Source of the DNA: CAZCQG01 sp964500775
GTDB lineage: Bacteria > Campylobacterota > Campylobacteria > Campylobacterales > CAZCQG01
DNA length: 64,000 nucleotides
Direction: 5' to 3'
NCBI GenBank assembly: GCA_964500775.1
Contig: CAZCQG010000004.1
Coordinates: 1 to 64,000 of the forward strand
Both the position numbers and the translations under genes were made by a program. Positions 34,370 to 43,888 of this stretch are shown here, piece by piece; positions within the stretch are counted from its first letter, which is position 1, and the number at the start of each line of letters is the position of its first letter. Under the pieces are notes generated by a model, which ran no database searches, was not told the origin of the DNA, and saw nothing but the letters and a program-made list of their open reading frames with translations.

Positions 34370-35200
34370 ATGGCAAAAAAACCTCTCACCACAAGACCCG
34401 AAGAATCAAATCCCAAAGAGGCGTACAACAAGGAAAATAAATTCAAAAAAGAGTTTTACGAAGATGAGATAACCAAACTCCAAGTCGAACTCGTAAAACT
34501 TCAAAACTGGGTAAAAGACAAAGGAAAAAAGATACTCATCCTCTTTGAAGGGCGCGATGCAGCGGGTAAAGGAGGTGTGATAAAAGTCCTCACCGAACAC
34601 TTAAACCCTAGGGGTGCAAGGGTGGTCGCGCTCAATAAACCAAGCGATGTAGAACGGACGCAATGGTATTTCCAACGCTACGTCGAACAACTCCCAAAAG
34701 GGGGCGAGATCGTATTTTTCGATAGGAGCTGGTATAACAGGGCAGGAGTTGAGCGGGTGATGGGTTTTTGTAGCAATGACGAATACAAAGAGTTTCTCTA
34801 CCAAGCACCAAACCTTGAGCAGATGTGGCTAGAGAGCGGGATACTTATCTTTAAATATTTCCTTGACGTCAGCCAAGATGAACAAAAAAGCAGAATCAAA
34901 TCAAGAAAAGACGATCCTCTCAAAATGTGGAAATTAAGCCCCATCGATGAAAAATCACTTGGAATGTGGGATGAATACACCGAAGCGTTTAACAAGATGT
35001 TCGCACGGACACACACGCCCTACACTCCTTGGATACTCGTAAACTCGAGCGATAAAAAAAGGGCGCGTATCAATATCGCTAGAGACATACTCGCTCATGT
35101 AGATTATGACGGGAAAAATCCTGAAAACGTATGTCTCCTCGCCGACCCCGAGATTCTCAATATCTACTCTAGATACGGCATAAAAACAAGAAGAGGTTAA
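34370..35200 (+). CDS. ppk2: Polyphosphate kinase 2 family protein
   Basis: 276 residues, one PPK2 domain. These enzymes move phosphate between polyphosphate and nucleotides. Walker A is GRDAAGKGG (residues 61-69) and Walker B is VFFDRSWYNRAGVERVMGF; the lid region KDDPLKMWKLSPID matches class I PPK2, which use nucleoside diphosphates. The ATG follows AAGGA. It is 5 bases upstream of ribE, so probably co-transcribed, and divergent from cinA. Confidence 0.93.
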   Translation: MAKKPLTTRPEESNPKEAYNKENKFKKEFYEDEITKLQVELVKLQNWVKDKGKKILILFEGRDAAGKGGVIKVLTEHLNPRGARVVALNKPSDVERTQWYFQRYVEQLPKGGEIVFFDRSWYNRAGVERVMGFCSNDEYKEFLYQAPNLEQMWLESGILIFKYFLDVSQDEQKSRIKSRKDDPLKMWKLSPIDEKSLGMWDEYTEAFNKMFARTHTPYTPWILVNSSDKKRARINIARDILAHVDYDGKNPENVCLLADPEILNIYSRYGIKTRRG

Positions 35201-35205
35201 TCTAT

Positions 35206-35817
35206 TTGTTTACCGGACTTATTAGAGAGCTAGCCGAGGTAGTTTCATATACCGGCGATGTTTTAAATCTCAAAGCCAAGCACAAGCCCAAACTCGGCGA
35301 TAGTATTGCTATAAACGGTGCGTGTCTTACGGTCATCTCCTTGGAATCCCAAGGGTTTAGCGTGGAATTGAGCCACGAGACTAGTGCTCTTCTCGCCGTA
35401 GAAAATCTCAAAGGAAAAGTCCATATGGAACCTGCGATGCGCCTAAGCGACCGCGTCGAAGGACATATTATGCAAGGGCATATCGACACGGTAGGAATCA
35501 TCAAAAAGATTGACAAAAAAGAATCGTTCTTCGACTTCTTCATTGAAGTAGACAATGAATTTATCCCGCTCATCGTCCCAAAAGGGAGCATCGGCATAGA
35601 TGGAATAAGCCTCACGGTCAATGCCCTCGAAAGGAACGTCTTCCGCCTCACTATCATCCCGCATACTATGAAAAACACCCTTTTTGAGAGCTATAAAATA
35701 GGGCAGCGGGTCAATATCGAGACCGACATTTTAGTGCGCTCACTCCGTCATCTCCTCTCGCAAACACAAACACAAACCTCTTGGAGTGACATCGATAAGG
35801 TAATGGCACTCTACTAA
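35206..35817 (+). CDS. ribE: Riboflavin synthase alpha chain
   Basis: 203 residues. It dismutates two 6,7-dimethyl-8-ribityllumazine molecules to make riboflavin. Two lumazine-binding repeats are visible, each with a GDSIAINGACLTV-type motif (the second reads GSIGIDGISLTVN). The start is TTG at 35206, giving the family N-terminus MFTGLIRELAEV. The stop overlaps the next ATG by one base (TAATG). No FMN riboswitch was seen upstream. Confidence 0.95.
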   Translation: MFTGLIRELAEVVSYTGDVLNLKAKHKPKLGDSIAINGACLTVISLESQGFSVELSHETSALLAVENLKGKVHMEPAMRLSDRVEGHIMQGHIDTVGIIKKIDKKESFFDFFIEVDNEFIPLIVPKGSIGIDGISLTVNALERNVFRLTIIPHTMKNTLFESYKIGQRVNIETDILVRSLRHLLSQTQTQTSWSDIDKVMALY

Positions 35818-36092
35818 TGTATGAACATATAAAAAAAGCGGCGGCACTCCAATATGAAATGGGGAAAGATACCGCTCCAAAAGTAATCGCAAAGGGAAAG
35901 GGGGAGATTGCTTGGCAAATCATCGCTAGAGCGAGAGAATATGAGATTCCTATTTTTCAAAACGAGGCTTTAGCAAACTCTCTCATCAATATCGAATTAG
36001 ACGAATCGATACCGAGTGATCTTTACGAGGCGGTGGTGGAGCTATTTATTTGGCTCTATAAAAGCGAGCAAAAAGCGCAGATTTCAAACTAA
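35817..36092 (+). CDS. FlhB C-terminal-like protein (FlhX type)
   Basis: 91 residues that match only the cytoplasmic tail of the flagellar export switch FlhB, beginning after the NPTH autocleavage site (AALQYEMGKDTAPKVIAKGKGEIA and IPSDLYEAVVELFIW are the recognisable parts). No transmembrane part is present. Such orphan tails (FlhX) occur in Campylobacter and Helicobacter and can replace the cleaved FlhB tail (established for Helicobacter pylori). It is co-translated with ribE through a TAATG overlap. Full-length FlhB must lie elsewhere. Confidence 0.85.
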   Translation: MYEHIKKAAALQYEMGKDTAPKVIAKGKGEIAWQIIARAREYEIPIFQNEALANSLINIELDESIPSDLYEAVVELFIWLYKSEQKAQISN

Positions 36093-36093
36093 G

Positions 36094-37143
36094 TTATCGT
36101 ATCTTTGCGTAATACCCAAACGACACCAAACTAATCACGACAAACGGAAAAAGGACTGCTAGTTCAGGACTCACGACCCCGCCTATAGATAACCTACCCA
36201 GAATAAAAAGAAGACCCCAAAGCATTACCGCTCCAAAAAGCGATACGACACTATAAAGCACAAGATTAGAATCTCTCCTGCCGAGCGGGAGGTAGTAGTA
36301 TATGACCGTATTAAAGAGGAGGGGTACTATAGGTGAAAACAACATAATAAATAAAGCGGCAAGAACACGACTCGTATTTATATTTTGCTCTTGCAGCACC
36401 CCGATCGCCTCATACGCATCTCTGATACTCATACTCCCCTGCATATCATAGACTCGATCAAATACATTTGGTTTAAATCCAACAAGTTCTATCTTGTTTT
36501 CATAAGAGACAATATCCACTTTTGAATTGATTTCATCAAGAATGTTTGTTTCGGTGACATTAAAAAACATCCATTTGTCATCCCCGAATATCCCTTTTTT
36601 TGCCGAGATAAGTCTTTTGATTTTCCCTTCATTCATTTCGTATATCTTGATATTTTCCGCTTTTTTGAGGAGCGGATAAAAGTTGCCGAAATAGATGTAG
36701 CTATTTTGGTATCTCACAAAAAAATCACTCTTTATTTTTATCCCGTTACTCTCTTTTGTAATCTCATCAAGTTTATCTTTCGAGTAAGCAAACTGCGTCG
36801 TGTTGAGTAATATAAATATCGCCACGATGAAAATCGTAGCAATAAACGATGGAAAAAGAACCGTTTTTCTAGAGTACCCGATAGAGTGAAGCGCTATAAG
36901 CTCGTTTTTTACGCTCAAAGAGTACTGATAAAGAATTTGCGTGAGAATAAGCCCGATAGGAATCAAAAAACTAGAGGCATACATCGCGTCATACACGATA
37001 AAAAGGGTTACAAGGTTTGCAGAATCTGGAATCTCGTTTGATTTGACAAGAAAATCTACCCCCACATAAAATAGCTCTAATGAGAGAAATATGATAAAAA
37101 ACATCTTTAAAAATCTTAGGGAAAGGTACCTAAAGTAGAGCAT
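36094..37143 (-). CDS. LPS export ABC transporter permease of the LptF/LptG family
   Basis: 349 residues, YjgP/YjgQ family. Three N-terminal transmembrane helices, a periplasmic beta-jellyroll region (about residues 125-250) and three C-terminal helices give the LptF/LptG topology; these proteins extract LPS from the inner membrane with LptB. Which of the two paralogs this is cannot be settled by eye; LptG is favoured because it lies at the end of a minus run with no partner beside it. The ATG at 37143 follows AAGGA; a GTG just before it is possible. The LptB ATPase is encoded at 55086-55808. Confidence 0.85.
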   Translation of the reverse strand: MLYFRYLSLRFLKMFFIIFLSLELFYVGVDFLVKSNEIPDSANLVTLFIVYDAMYASSFLIPIGLILTQILYQYSLSVKNELIALHSIGYSRKTVLFPSFIATIFIVAIFILLNTTQFAYSKDKLDEITKESNGIKIKSDFFVRYQNSYIYFGNFYPLLKKAENIKIYEMNEGKIKRLISAKKGIFGDDKWMFFNVTETNILDEINSKVDIVSYENKIELVGFKPNVFDRVYDMQGSMSIRDAYEAIGVLQEQNINTSRVLAALFIMLFSPIVPLLFNTVIYYYLPLGRRDSNLVLYSVVSLFGAVMLWGLLFILGRLSIGGVVSPELAVLFPFVVISLVSFGYYAKIR

Positions 37144-37159
37144 CACCGTCCTTGTATGC

Positions 37160-37714
37160 TTATATTCTTTTGCCCGATCTCTTCGAGACTACAAGCTCAA
37201 ATTTTTCACCTCTGATTATCTCTAAAATTGACTGACTAACATCTTTTATAAGGGTGGTCAAATGGATAGATTCTTCATCGCTGAATCGTGAAAGGACATA
37301 GTCGGCGACCATGCTTTTTATCGGGGGTTTGGAAATACCGATTCTAGCCCGTTTGTATTCTGTGCCGATTCTAGCATCTATCGATTTCAGACCGTTGTGC
37401 CCGCCGTTACTACCCCCCGTCTTATATCTGACCGTACCGAAAGAGAGATCAAGTTCATCGTGGACGACGAGAATATCTTTGACTTTGTAAAAGTGTGCTA
37501 CCGAAAGGATGGAATCACCGGAGAGATTCATAAATGTCATCGGCTTTAAAAGGAGGATATTTTCTTTTTTATAGAGGTCACCTTTGAAGGAGGCTTTTGT
37601 AGCGTTTGCAGGCTTTAGGGCATCGACAAGCGCGTCGATGACCATAAAACCTATATTGTGGCGAGTATCTTCATACTCTTTGCCGGGGTTGCCGAGACCG
37701 GCTATAAGAAGCAT
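37160..37714 (-). CDS. pth: Peptidyl-tRNA hydrolase
   Basis: 184 residues. It frees tRNAs from abortive peptides. The N-terminal AGLGNPGKEYEDTRHNIGF contains the catalytic H19 (E. coli H20), VHDELDLSFG holds the conserved Asp, and GGSNGGHNGL is intact. The ATG at 37714 overlaps the rplY stop as TAATG, a pairing seen in many bacteria. It is 16 bases before the LPS export permease. Confidence 0.96.
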   Translation of the reverse strand: MLLIAGLGNPGKEYEDTRHNIGFMVIDALVDALKPANATKASFKGDLYKKENILLLKPMTFMNLSGDSILSVAHFYKVKDILVVHDELDLSFGTVRYKTGGSNGGHNGLKSIDARIGTEYKRARIGISKPPIKSMVADYVLSRFSDEESIHLTTLIKDVSQSILEIIRGEKFELVVSKRSGKRI

Positions 37715-38250
37715 TATTTTGCTTTGATTACGCCTACAACGGGAACGCTTGCATTTTCATACATAGTCACGCCCGGGAATTCGGGAAGATCTCTGACTAG
37801 GATGTTATCGCCTACGTCAAGATCGGTCACGTTCAACACATAACTTGCAGGCAATGCTTCAGGAGCACCTTTAACTTTTACCCTTTTTCTTGAAGTGATA
37901 AGCACGCCTTTGTTTCTTAGACCTTTTGGCGTACCTGTCGTAGTCACGGGGATGAAGTAATGGGATACTGCGCCCGCAACGGCGACTTTGAGATCAACGT
38001 GAAGAATATCGTTTGTAACAGGATCTGTTTGATATTCTTGAACGACGGTCTTATATGTCTTGCCGCCCACTTCTACATCTAGGAATAGACCCTCTTTGCT
38101 TCTAACTGCTTTTATAAATTCGTTTTTCTTGAAAGCGCAATTTACGTTATCTACACCCTTGGCATAGATATTGGCAATTAGATAACCATCTCTCCTAAGC
38201 GCCTTGGAAGCTGATTTGGAGATACTCTCTCTAACAATACCTTTAAGCAT
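37714..38250 (-). CDS. rplY: 50S ribosomal protein L25 (Ctc form)
   Basis: 178 residues: an N-terminal L25 5S-rRNA-binding domain followed by the longer TL5/Ctc C-terminal domain. MLKGIVRESISKSASKALRRDGYL-type N-terminus (first part MLKGIVRESISKSASKALRR) is typical. Two tandem ATGs exist (38253 and 38250); the second is better spaced from AAAGGA and fits the family start. Co-translated with pth through an overlap. Confidence 0.94.
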   Translation of the reverse strand: MLKGIVRESISKSASKALRRDGYLIANIYAKGVDNVNCAFKKNEFIKAVRSKEGLFLDVEVGGKTYKTVVQEYQTDPVTNDILHVDLKVAVAGAVSHYFIPVTTTGTPKGLRNKGVLITSRKRVKVKGAPEALPASYVLNVTDLDVGDNILVRDLPEFPGVTMYENASVPVVGVIKAK

Positions 38251-38339
38251 CATAAGTCCTTTTAAAAATTTGAAAATGAGGGCGTATTGTATAGAAAAAT
38301 AGCTAAAAATAAGTTTAAATTAAGATATTTCTTATGTTG

Positions 38340-39323
38340 CTACTTCATTGATTCGAGTAATTCGCTAAAACTCTCTTTAAAAGCTCCCAATCCCTCTTTA
38401 AGGAGTTCGTCACATACTATTTTATAATCGATTCCGCAATTTTGCATCTTTTGCATATAGTGGGCTATCTCTTCGTTGCTCTTGGAGACTCTCGGTGATT
38501 TATCGCTAGAATCAAGAAAAGCTTGTATTGTTTCTATCGGAGCGGTGTTGATAGTATTTTCTAGCAACAACTCGCTGATATAGTACCCTTTTGGTAGCTC
38601 ATCCCCTTTTACGCCCGTGCTCGCAAAAAGGACGCGGATGTCGGGATGCGCATGCTCTCTTGTGTCGTTATAAATCTTCATAGCATTGCAGATTCCGAGT
38701 CTGCCCGTCGGAAGTCCGTTTTTTTTAAGTTCGGCATCGCATTTTCTGTCAAATCTGCTCACAAATACACTTAGCACCGCTTTGCTTTTCCCGCTCGCCT
38801 TTGCCATCCCCGAAGCTATGGCATCAAAGCAGTTTTTCGCCTGTGCGTCGGAAAAAATAAGCGTCGCATTAATGTTTATACCGCGACTAGCTAGTTCATT
38901 CATCACCACGTATCCCGCCGGTGTGGCTGGGACTTTTATCATTACGTTCTCTTTACCGATAGTTTCGTAGAGTCTCTGCCCCTCATCGATGCTGTGCTTG
39001 ATGTCATCACAATAAAACGGGTCTATCTCGATGCTCACAAAGCCGTCATCTCCGCGCTTATAGAGCGGCTCTAGTATCTGCGCGCAGTTTTTTATATCCT
39101 CGCACGCGAGGTGTTCATAGATCTCTTTTTTCTCCAAGGAGGCATATTTTTTTATGTCCTCTTTATATGCTGAAGAAGTAGTAAAAGATTGCTTGAAAAT
39201 CGCAGGATTACTGGTAGCTCCGTTTATCACCCCCTCGTTTATAAGCGTTTTAAACTCTCCGTTTAAGAAGCTTCGCTCAACGAAATCTGACCAAATACTA
39301 AAATTTATCTCTTTTAAAAACAT
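38340..39323 (-). CDS. tal: Transaldolase
   Basis: 327 residues. It moves dihydroxyacetone units between sugars in the non-oxidative pentose phosphate pathway. The Schiff-base lysine is K130 in NVMIKVPATPAG, and the N-terminal GVINGATSNPAIFKQS is the TIM-barrel signature of this subgroup. ASTGVKGDELPKGYYISELL near the C-terminus matches the long Campylobacterota and actinobacterial type. It follows serB by 10 bases on the same strand. Confidence 0.94.
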   Translation of the reverse strand: MFLKEINFSIWSDFVERSFLNGEFKTLINEGVINGATSNPAIFKQSFTTSSAYKEDIKKYASLEKKEIYEHLACEDIKNCAQILEPLYKRGDDGFVSIEIDPFYCDDIKHSIDEGQRLYETIGKENVMIKVPATPAGYVVMNELASRGININATLIFSDAQAKNCFDAIASGMAKASGKSKAVLSVFVSRFDRKCDAELKKNGLPTGRLGICNAMKIYNDTREHAHPDIRVLFASTGVKGDELPKGYYISELLLENTINTAPIETIQAFLDSSDKSPRVSKSNEEIAHYMQKMQNCGIDYKIVCDELLKEGLGAFKESFSELLESMK

Positions 39324-39333
39324 CTTTTGCCTT

Positions 39334-39954
39334 TTAAATATAGTTGAGAATCTCGCGTAAATCTTTTTGCTCGATTACGATATTTGCCCGCTCTTTGATA
39401 TAGGGTTTACCGCAAAAGCTCACTTTTTTGGCGGCAAACTCAAACATACTCGCATCATTTGCTCCATCACCCGTCACTATCGTATCTTCGTAGCACACGC
39501 CAAGGAGGTTTTGGATTCTCTGTAGCATATCCCCCTTACTAAATCCAAACATCATATCCCCTCCGACTTCACCGCTTAAAACTCCATCTTTATGATGGAG
39601 GACGTTGCTAAAATCGGCGTCAAATCCGAGTATCTCTTTTGCCTGCCCCGTCGCATTGCGGAATCCGCCGCTAAAGACGACGACTTTATAGCCGTGGGCT
39701 TTGAGCGCTGCAATCGTCTCTTTTGCCCCCGGCATAAAAGGGAGATTCCCACACACCTCATCCACCGTCTCTTTTTTCATCCCTTTTAAAAACGCCACCC
39801 TCTTTTTTAAACTCTCATAAAAATCCAATTCGCCTGCCATTGCGCGCTCTGTTATCCCTTTTACGTTTTCGCTCACCCCGTAGGCTTCGGCAAGAATATC
39901 TATGGTCTCACCGTCCATTAGAGTGGAATCAAAATCAAATACAGCCAGTTTCAT
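39334..39954 (-). CDS. serB: Phosphoserine phosphatase (HAD family)
   Basis: 206 residues. Last step of serine synthesis. HAD motif I is FDFDSTLMDGE with nucleophile D7 and acid D9, motif II is VFSGGF, and motif IV is GDGANDASMF. The short form lacks an N-terminal ACT domain. The ATG at 39954 follows AGGAA; a TTG just upstream is also in frame. It is divergent from metF. Confidence 0.93.
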   Translation of the reverse strand: MKLAVFDFDSTLMDGETIDILAEAYGVSENVKGITERAMAGELDFYESLKKRVAFLKGMKKETVDEVCGNLPFMPGAKETIAALKAHGYKVVVFSGGFRNATGQAKEILGFDADFSNVLHHKDGVLSGEVGGDMMFGFSKGDMLQRIQNLLGVCYEDTIVTGDGANDASMFEFAAKKVSFCGKPYIKERANIVIEQKDLREILNYI

Positions 39955-40014
39955 CAATTCCTCGTTTTATCTTTGGTAGCTATAATTTTACAAAAATATT
40001 ATAAAGAGCGCAGT

Positions 40015-40932
40015 ATGCACGAGAAACTGATAGAGCGATTGCAAAATAAAGGATTCATAAGCCTAGAGATTACCCCGCAAAAATCCCACACATTAAGTAA
40101 GATATGCGACAAACTTGACGCTTCCGACATATTAAAACGTATCGATGCATTTATTATCACCGACAATCCGCTCGCTAAACTCAAGCACTCTAGCCTCTTG
40201 GCAGCAATAAAGTTACAGCAAAAATATAACCTCCCCGCAATCGCAACGATAACTATGCGAGATAGAAACAAACTCGCGCTCCAAAGCGACATCTTGGGGG
40301 TGAACGAGTTTGACGTGCGATCTTTTTTAACCATCACGGGCGATTCGGCGAAGATGTCGGATCAGCCGCAGACAAAAGGGGTATTTGAATCCGATAGTAC
40401 GATGCTTTTGCAAATAATACGATGTTTCAATAGCGGGATAGATTATTCGGGTCGTGAGTTAGGCGAACGACCAAAACCAATCTATCCGTTTGCAGTTTCA
40501 AACTCGTATGCAAAAAACTTTGCCACCCTCCAAAGAAAGCTAGTAAAAAAACTCTCCGCAGGTGCCGTAGCTATAGTCACGCAACCTATTTATTCCCTAG
40601 ATGGCGGAGAAAAAATGATGGAGGTTTTTGAAGCGGCAAAAAAAGAATCGGGCAATACCGACGCGCAGCTTATATTTGGTCTTTTTCCTATCACGAGACT
40701 AAAAACCGCGCAATTTTTATCTGCTCACGTGCCGGGTATAAACGTACCTGATGATTTTTTGGAATTGCTATTAGAGGCTTCAAAGGATTCTGAAGAAGAG
40801 GAACAAAACGTAGGATTTGAGTACAGTCTCGCGACCGCGAAGTCACTCTACAAACTCAATCCTAGAATTCACGTCATGAGTGCGAATAAATTTGATCTTG
40901 CCGATGCGCTTATCGATGGGCTGAAGAGTTAA
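40015..40932 (+). CDS. metF: Methylenetetrahydrofolate reductase
   Basis: 305 residues. It reduces 5,10-methylene-THF to 5-methyl-THF with FAD, supplying methionine synthesis. SLEITPQKS near the N-terminus corresponds to the catalytic-Glu FEFFPP region of E. coli MetF and is divergent from it, while FLTITGDSAKMSDQP matches the family nucleotide region. The frame is open to 39973, but the ATG at 40015 gives the proper N-terminus and follows AAGAG. The stop overlaps the cheW stop on the other strand (shared TTAA). Confidence 0.85.
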   Translation: MHEKLIERLQNKGFISLEITPQKSHTLSKICDKLDASDILKRIDAFIITDNPLAKLKHSSLLAAIKLQQKYNLPAIATITMRDRNKLALQSDILGVNEFDVRSFLTITGDSAKMSDQPQTKGVFESDSTMLLQIIRCFNSGIDYSGRELGERPKPIYPFAVSNSYAKNFATLQRKLVKKLSAGAVAIVTQPIYSLDGGEKMMEVFEAAKKESGNTDAQLIFGLFPITRLKTAQFLSAHVPGINVPDDFLELLLEASKDSEEEEQNVGFEYSLATAKSLYKLNPRIHVMSANKFDLADALIDGLKS

Positions 40933-41420
40933 AAGTTTCTCTTCAGTAGCCCGTCTGTTTTGAGGATAGTAAGAATCCTATCCTCCCTCTTTCCGATACC
41001 GTAAATGAGATTTTCATCTTCACTTAACGTCTCCGGTGCCGGATCGATATTTGATTCTTTGATACGTACCGCTTCGGTGAGCCTATCGATGACAAATCCC
41101 GCGACCTCTTCATTGTCTTTTATGACGATATATCGTGTGTCTTCGTTTTGTTTTTGCGGAGACAAGCCGAACTTTATCCGAAGATTGACCAACGGAATTA
41201 CATTCCCTCTCAAGTTAAACACACCCATTACATATGCAGGAGTTGAAGGCACCCTTGTATACTCTAAAGGCTTGATTATCTCTTGGATACTTAAAATCGG
41301 CACGGCAAACTCTTCGTCTCCGACGATAAATCCGACAAGTTGTACTATATCTTCGGCTTCGGTTTTGGGCTCTCTTTGTCTTTGTTGTTTATCAAAGACC
41401 TCTTTTAGTTTATCACTCAT
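40929..41420 (-). CDS. cheW: Chemotaxis coupling protein CheW
   Basis: 163 residues, one CheW domain. It bridges chemoreceptors and CheA in the polar array. FNLRGNVIPLVNLRIKFGL is the family core motif and the five-stranded double barrel pattern fills the protein. The ATG at 41420 overlaps the cheA stop by 8 bases; a GTG two codons earlier is possible. It is the last gene of the cheV-cheA-cheW run and converges with metF. Confidence 0.96.
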   Translation of the reverse strand: MSDKLKEVFDKQQRQREPKTEAEDIVQLVGFIVGDEEFAVPILSIQEIIKPLEYTRVPSTPAYVMGVFNLRGNVIPLVNLRIKFGLSPQKQNEDTRYIVIKDNEEVAGFVIDRLTEAVRIKESNIDPAPETLSEDENLIYGIGKREDRILTILKTDGLLKRNF

Positions 41421-43857
41421 CTCCACTTACCTCTACTTTTAGGTTTATATTGCGTTTTACGACATTCATTAGATATTCAGGCGAATACGGCTTCGTGATA
41501 TATTCGGTCATACCCGATTCTACGCCGCGCATCCTATCGCTTTTGCTCGTACGGCTCGTAACGGCGATAAGCGGCATATTTTTGAATTTGTTATATTTTC
41601 TAATCTCACTCGCTAATGTATAACCGTCCATCCGCGGCATCTCGATGTCTATAAGTATCGCATCGAGTGAATGTTCACCCGATTTGATAATATCTAGCGC
41701 TTCGACACCGTTTGAGGCTTCAACCGTACTTACGCCTAAAGGTTTTAACGATTTTTTCATAATCGTTCTATCAGTATTGCTATCATCCACTACAAGGATA
41801 CAATAGTCACTCGGTTTATTTTTCTCTTTCACGGCGGCATCTTTACTAAGCGCTTGATGAACATTTACTTTCACTTTTTTCGCTAATTCCATCATTGCCG
41901 CTACGTCTACGATTAGGGTAACCTTCCCGTCTCCTCTTATCGTCGCGCCGGCGATGCCGTCGATATTTTTAAGGTAATATCCCAAAGACTTGATAACAAT
42001 CTCTTCCTGACCTATAAGGAAATCGACTATCACCCCAAGCTTCGTCTCGGCCAACCCGATGACCACGACGTATGCCTCTTCGCTACTTTCAAAGACACTT
42101 TGTACTCCGAAAATATCGGCAAGTCGCACAAGGGTAAGTACTTCATCTCGCAATCTAAGGACGCTTTTGCCCTCTACGGTATATATCTCGTCACGGCTGA
42201 TTCTCACCGTCTCAAGGACGGATGCGAGCGGAATCGCATAATACTCTTCTTGCACACCGACAAGCAATGCTTGGATAATAGCGAGTGTCAAAGGAATCTT
42301 GAGCTTCATTACCGTGCCCACGCCCTTTTCACTATCTATATCAATAATACCGTTGAGTTTTTCGATGTTGGTCTTCACAACATCCATACCCACGCCGCGT
42401 CCCGAGACGTTGGTCACTTTTGCCGCCATAGAGAAGCCCGGTTTGAAAATGAGATTAAACGCCTCTTTGTCGCCCATATTATCGGCTTCTCGCTCGCTTA
42501 TTACACCTTTTTCGACCGCTTTAATTTTGAGGAGTTCAGGATCCATCCCCTTGCCGTCATCCTTGATTTCGATAACGATATGATTCCCTTCATTATAGGC
42601 TTTTAGCTCGATGATACCCATTTCAGGCTTGCCTGCCGCAGCCCTGTTCTCTGTGCTTTCGACACCGTGGTCACAAGAGTTTCTGATAATGTGAACGAGG
42701 GGATCGCCGATCTCTTCAACGATCGATTTATCAAGCTCGGTCTCTTCACCGGTGATGACGAGTTCGATATTTTTGCCGAGCTCCCTTGAGAGGTCTCGCA
42801 CCATTCTTGGGAATTTATTAAACACCTTCCCGATAGGAAGCATCCTTGTTTTCATAACCGCGATTTGCAAATCGGTCGTAACTACCGAAATACTTGAAAC
42901 GACTTGGTTGAGCTCTTCTAAGAATTTTTCCCCTTCATAGCGCTCCTCCACGTCGTCATAGATTTTTAGTAGTCTATTTTTACCCAAAACAAGCTCACCG
43001 ATGAGATTCATAAGGTGGTCAAGTCTTTTTACGTCAACCCTAATAGTCTGTTCTATTGCGGTAGAAGGAGTTTTCGGTGTTTCTGCTGCCGCTGCCGCAG
43101 GTTTTGGCGCGGGCTTTGGAGTAGCTGCGGGCGCTACCGGTTTTGGCGCAGGTGCAGGTGCTGCTTGCGGTGCTGGTTTTGGCGTCGGAGGAGGTACGGC
43201 TGCTTCCGAGCCCGGATCGGATGGAGCTTGGATATTCAAATCTTCCCCGTTCTCTTTTTTCTCTTCTCTCCGTCTCTTATCCTCTTCCTGTCGCTCTCTT
43301 AATAATCGCTCGATCTCTTTTTCTACTTCATCGGGAGCCATATTTGCATAATCGGGCTCATTGCCGCTCTCTGCCGCAGGAGCCTCTTGCGCAGGGGGCG
43401 GTGGAGGTGGGGGTGGAGTTTCTTTAGCGGGGGCACTTTGAGCAGGAGCCGCATTTGTGGGTGCTTCGCCTTTAGATATAGCATCGAGTCTCGGTATGAC
43501 CGATTCTATATCTATGCCGCTATCCGTATCTGCTCCGCTGTCCCGTATGTGAGACAAAAGACCCTTCATCATATCAATAGATTCAAGTACGACATCCATG
43601 ATGTCGGAAGTGAGTTTCAATTCACCGTGTCTCGCTTTATTGAGTACATCTTCCATATGATGGGTAAGTCTCGTCAACACATCAAAGTTCAAAAACGAAC
43701 TCGAACCCTTAATCGTGTGGGCAACCCTAAATATCCTGTTAAGCAAATCAAGATCATCAGGTCTGCTCTCAAGTTCCACTAAATCTTGATCTAATTGCTC
43801 TATCATCTCAAAAGCTTCTATCAGAAAGTCTTCTAATATCTCTTGCATCTCATCCAT
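41413..43857 (-). CDS. cheA: Chemotaxis histidine kinase CheA with fused receiver domain
   Basis: 814 residues. Domains in order: HPt with phospho-acceptor H47 (AHTIKGSSSF), a long Pro/Ala-rich linker (about 130-270), dimerization, HATPase with the N box NSCDHGVE and G boxes (DDGKGMD), a CheW-like regulatory domain, and a C-terminal receiver (VVDDSNTD, LIDIEMPRMDGY). The CheA-REC fusion is the normal form in Campylobacterota. The P2 CheY-binding domain seems replaced by the low-complexity linker. ATG follows GAGGGG. Confidence 0.97.
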   Translation of the reverse strand: MDEMQEILEDFLIEAFEMIEQLDQDLVELESRPDDLDLLNRIFRVAHTIKGSSSFLNFDVLTRLTHHMEDVLNKARHGELKLTSDIMDVVLESIDMMKGLLSHIRDSGADTDSGIDIESVIPRLDAISKGEAPTNAAPAQSAPAKETPPPPPPPPAQEAPAAESGNEPDYANMAPDEVEKEIERLLRERQEEDKRRREEKKENGEDLNIQAPSDPGSEAAVPPPTPKPAPQAAPAPAPKPVAPAATPKPAPKPAAAAAETPKTPSTAIEQTIRVDVKRLDHLMNLIGELVLGKNRLLKIYDDVEERYEGEKFLEELNQVVSSISVVTTDLQIAVMKTRMLPIGKVFNKFPRMVRDLSRELGKNIELVITGEETELDKSIVEEIGDPLVHIIRNSCDHGVESTENRAAAGKPEMGIIELKAYNEGNHIVIEIKDDGKGMDPELLKIKAVEKGVISEREADNMGDKEAFNLIFKPGFSMAAKVTNVSGRGVGMDVVKTNIEKLNGIIDIDSEKGVGTVMKLKIPLTLAIIQALLVGVQEEYYAIPLASVLETVRISRDEIYTVEGKSVLRLRDEVLTLVRLADIFGVQSVFESSEEAYVVVIGLAETKLGVIVDFLIGQEEIVIKSLGYYLKNIDGIAGATIRGDGKVTLIVDVAAMMELAKKVKVNVHQALSKDAAVKEKNKPSDYCILVVDDSNTDRTIMKKSLKPLGVSTVEASNGVEALDIIKSGEHSLDAILIDIEMPRMDGYTLASEIRKYNKFKNMPLIAVTSRTSKSDRMRGVESGMTEYITKPYSPEYLMNVVKRNINLKVEVSGDE

Positions 43858-43888
43858 GCGTAGCCCCTCTCTTAAAATCGGTAATTAA

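Noticed and set aside
43001..43427. Long Gly/Ala-rich frames opposite cheA
   Set aside because: They are the antisense of the Pro/Ala-rich cheA linker; low complexity there keeps several frames open by chance.
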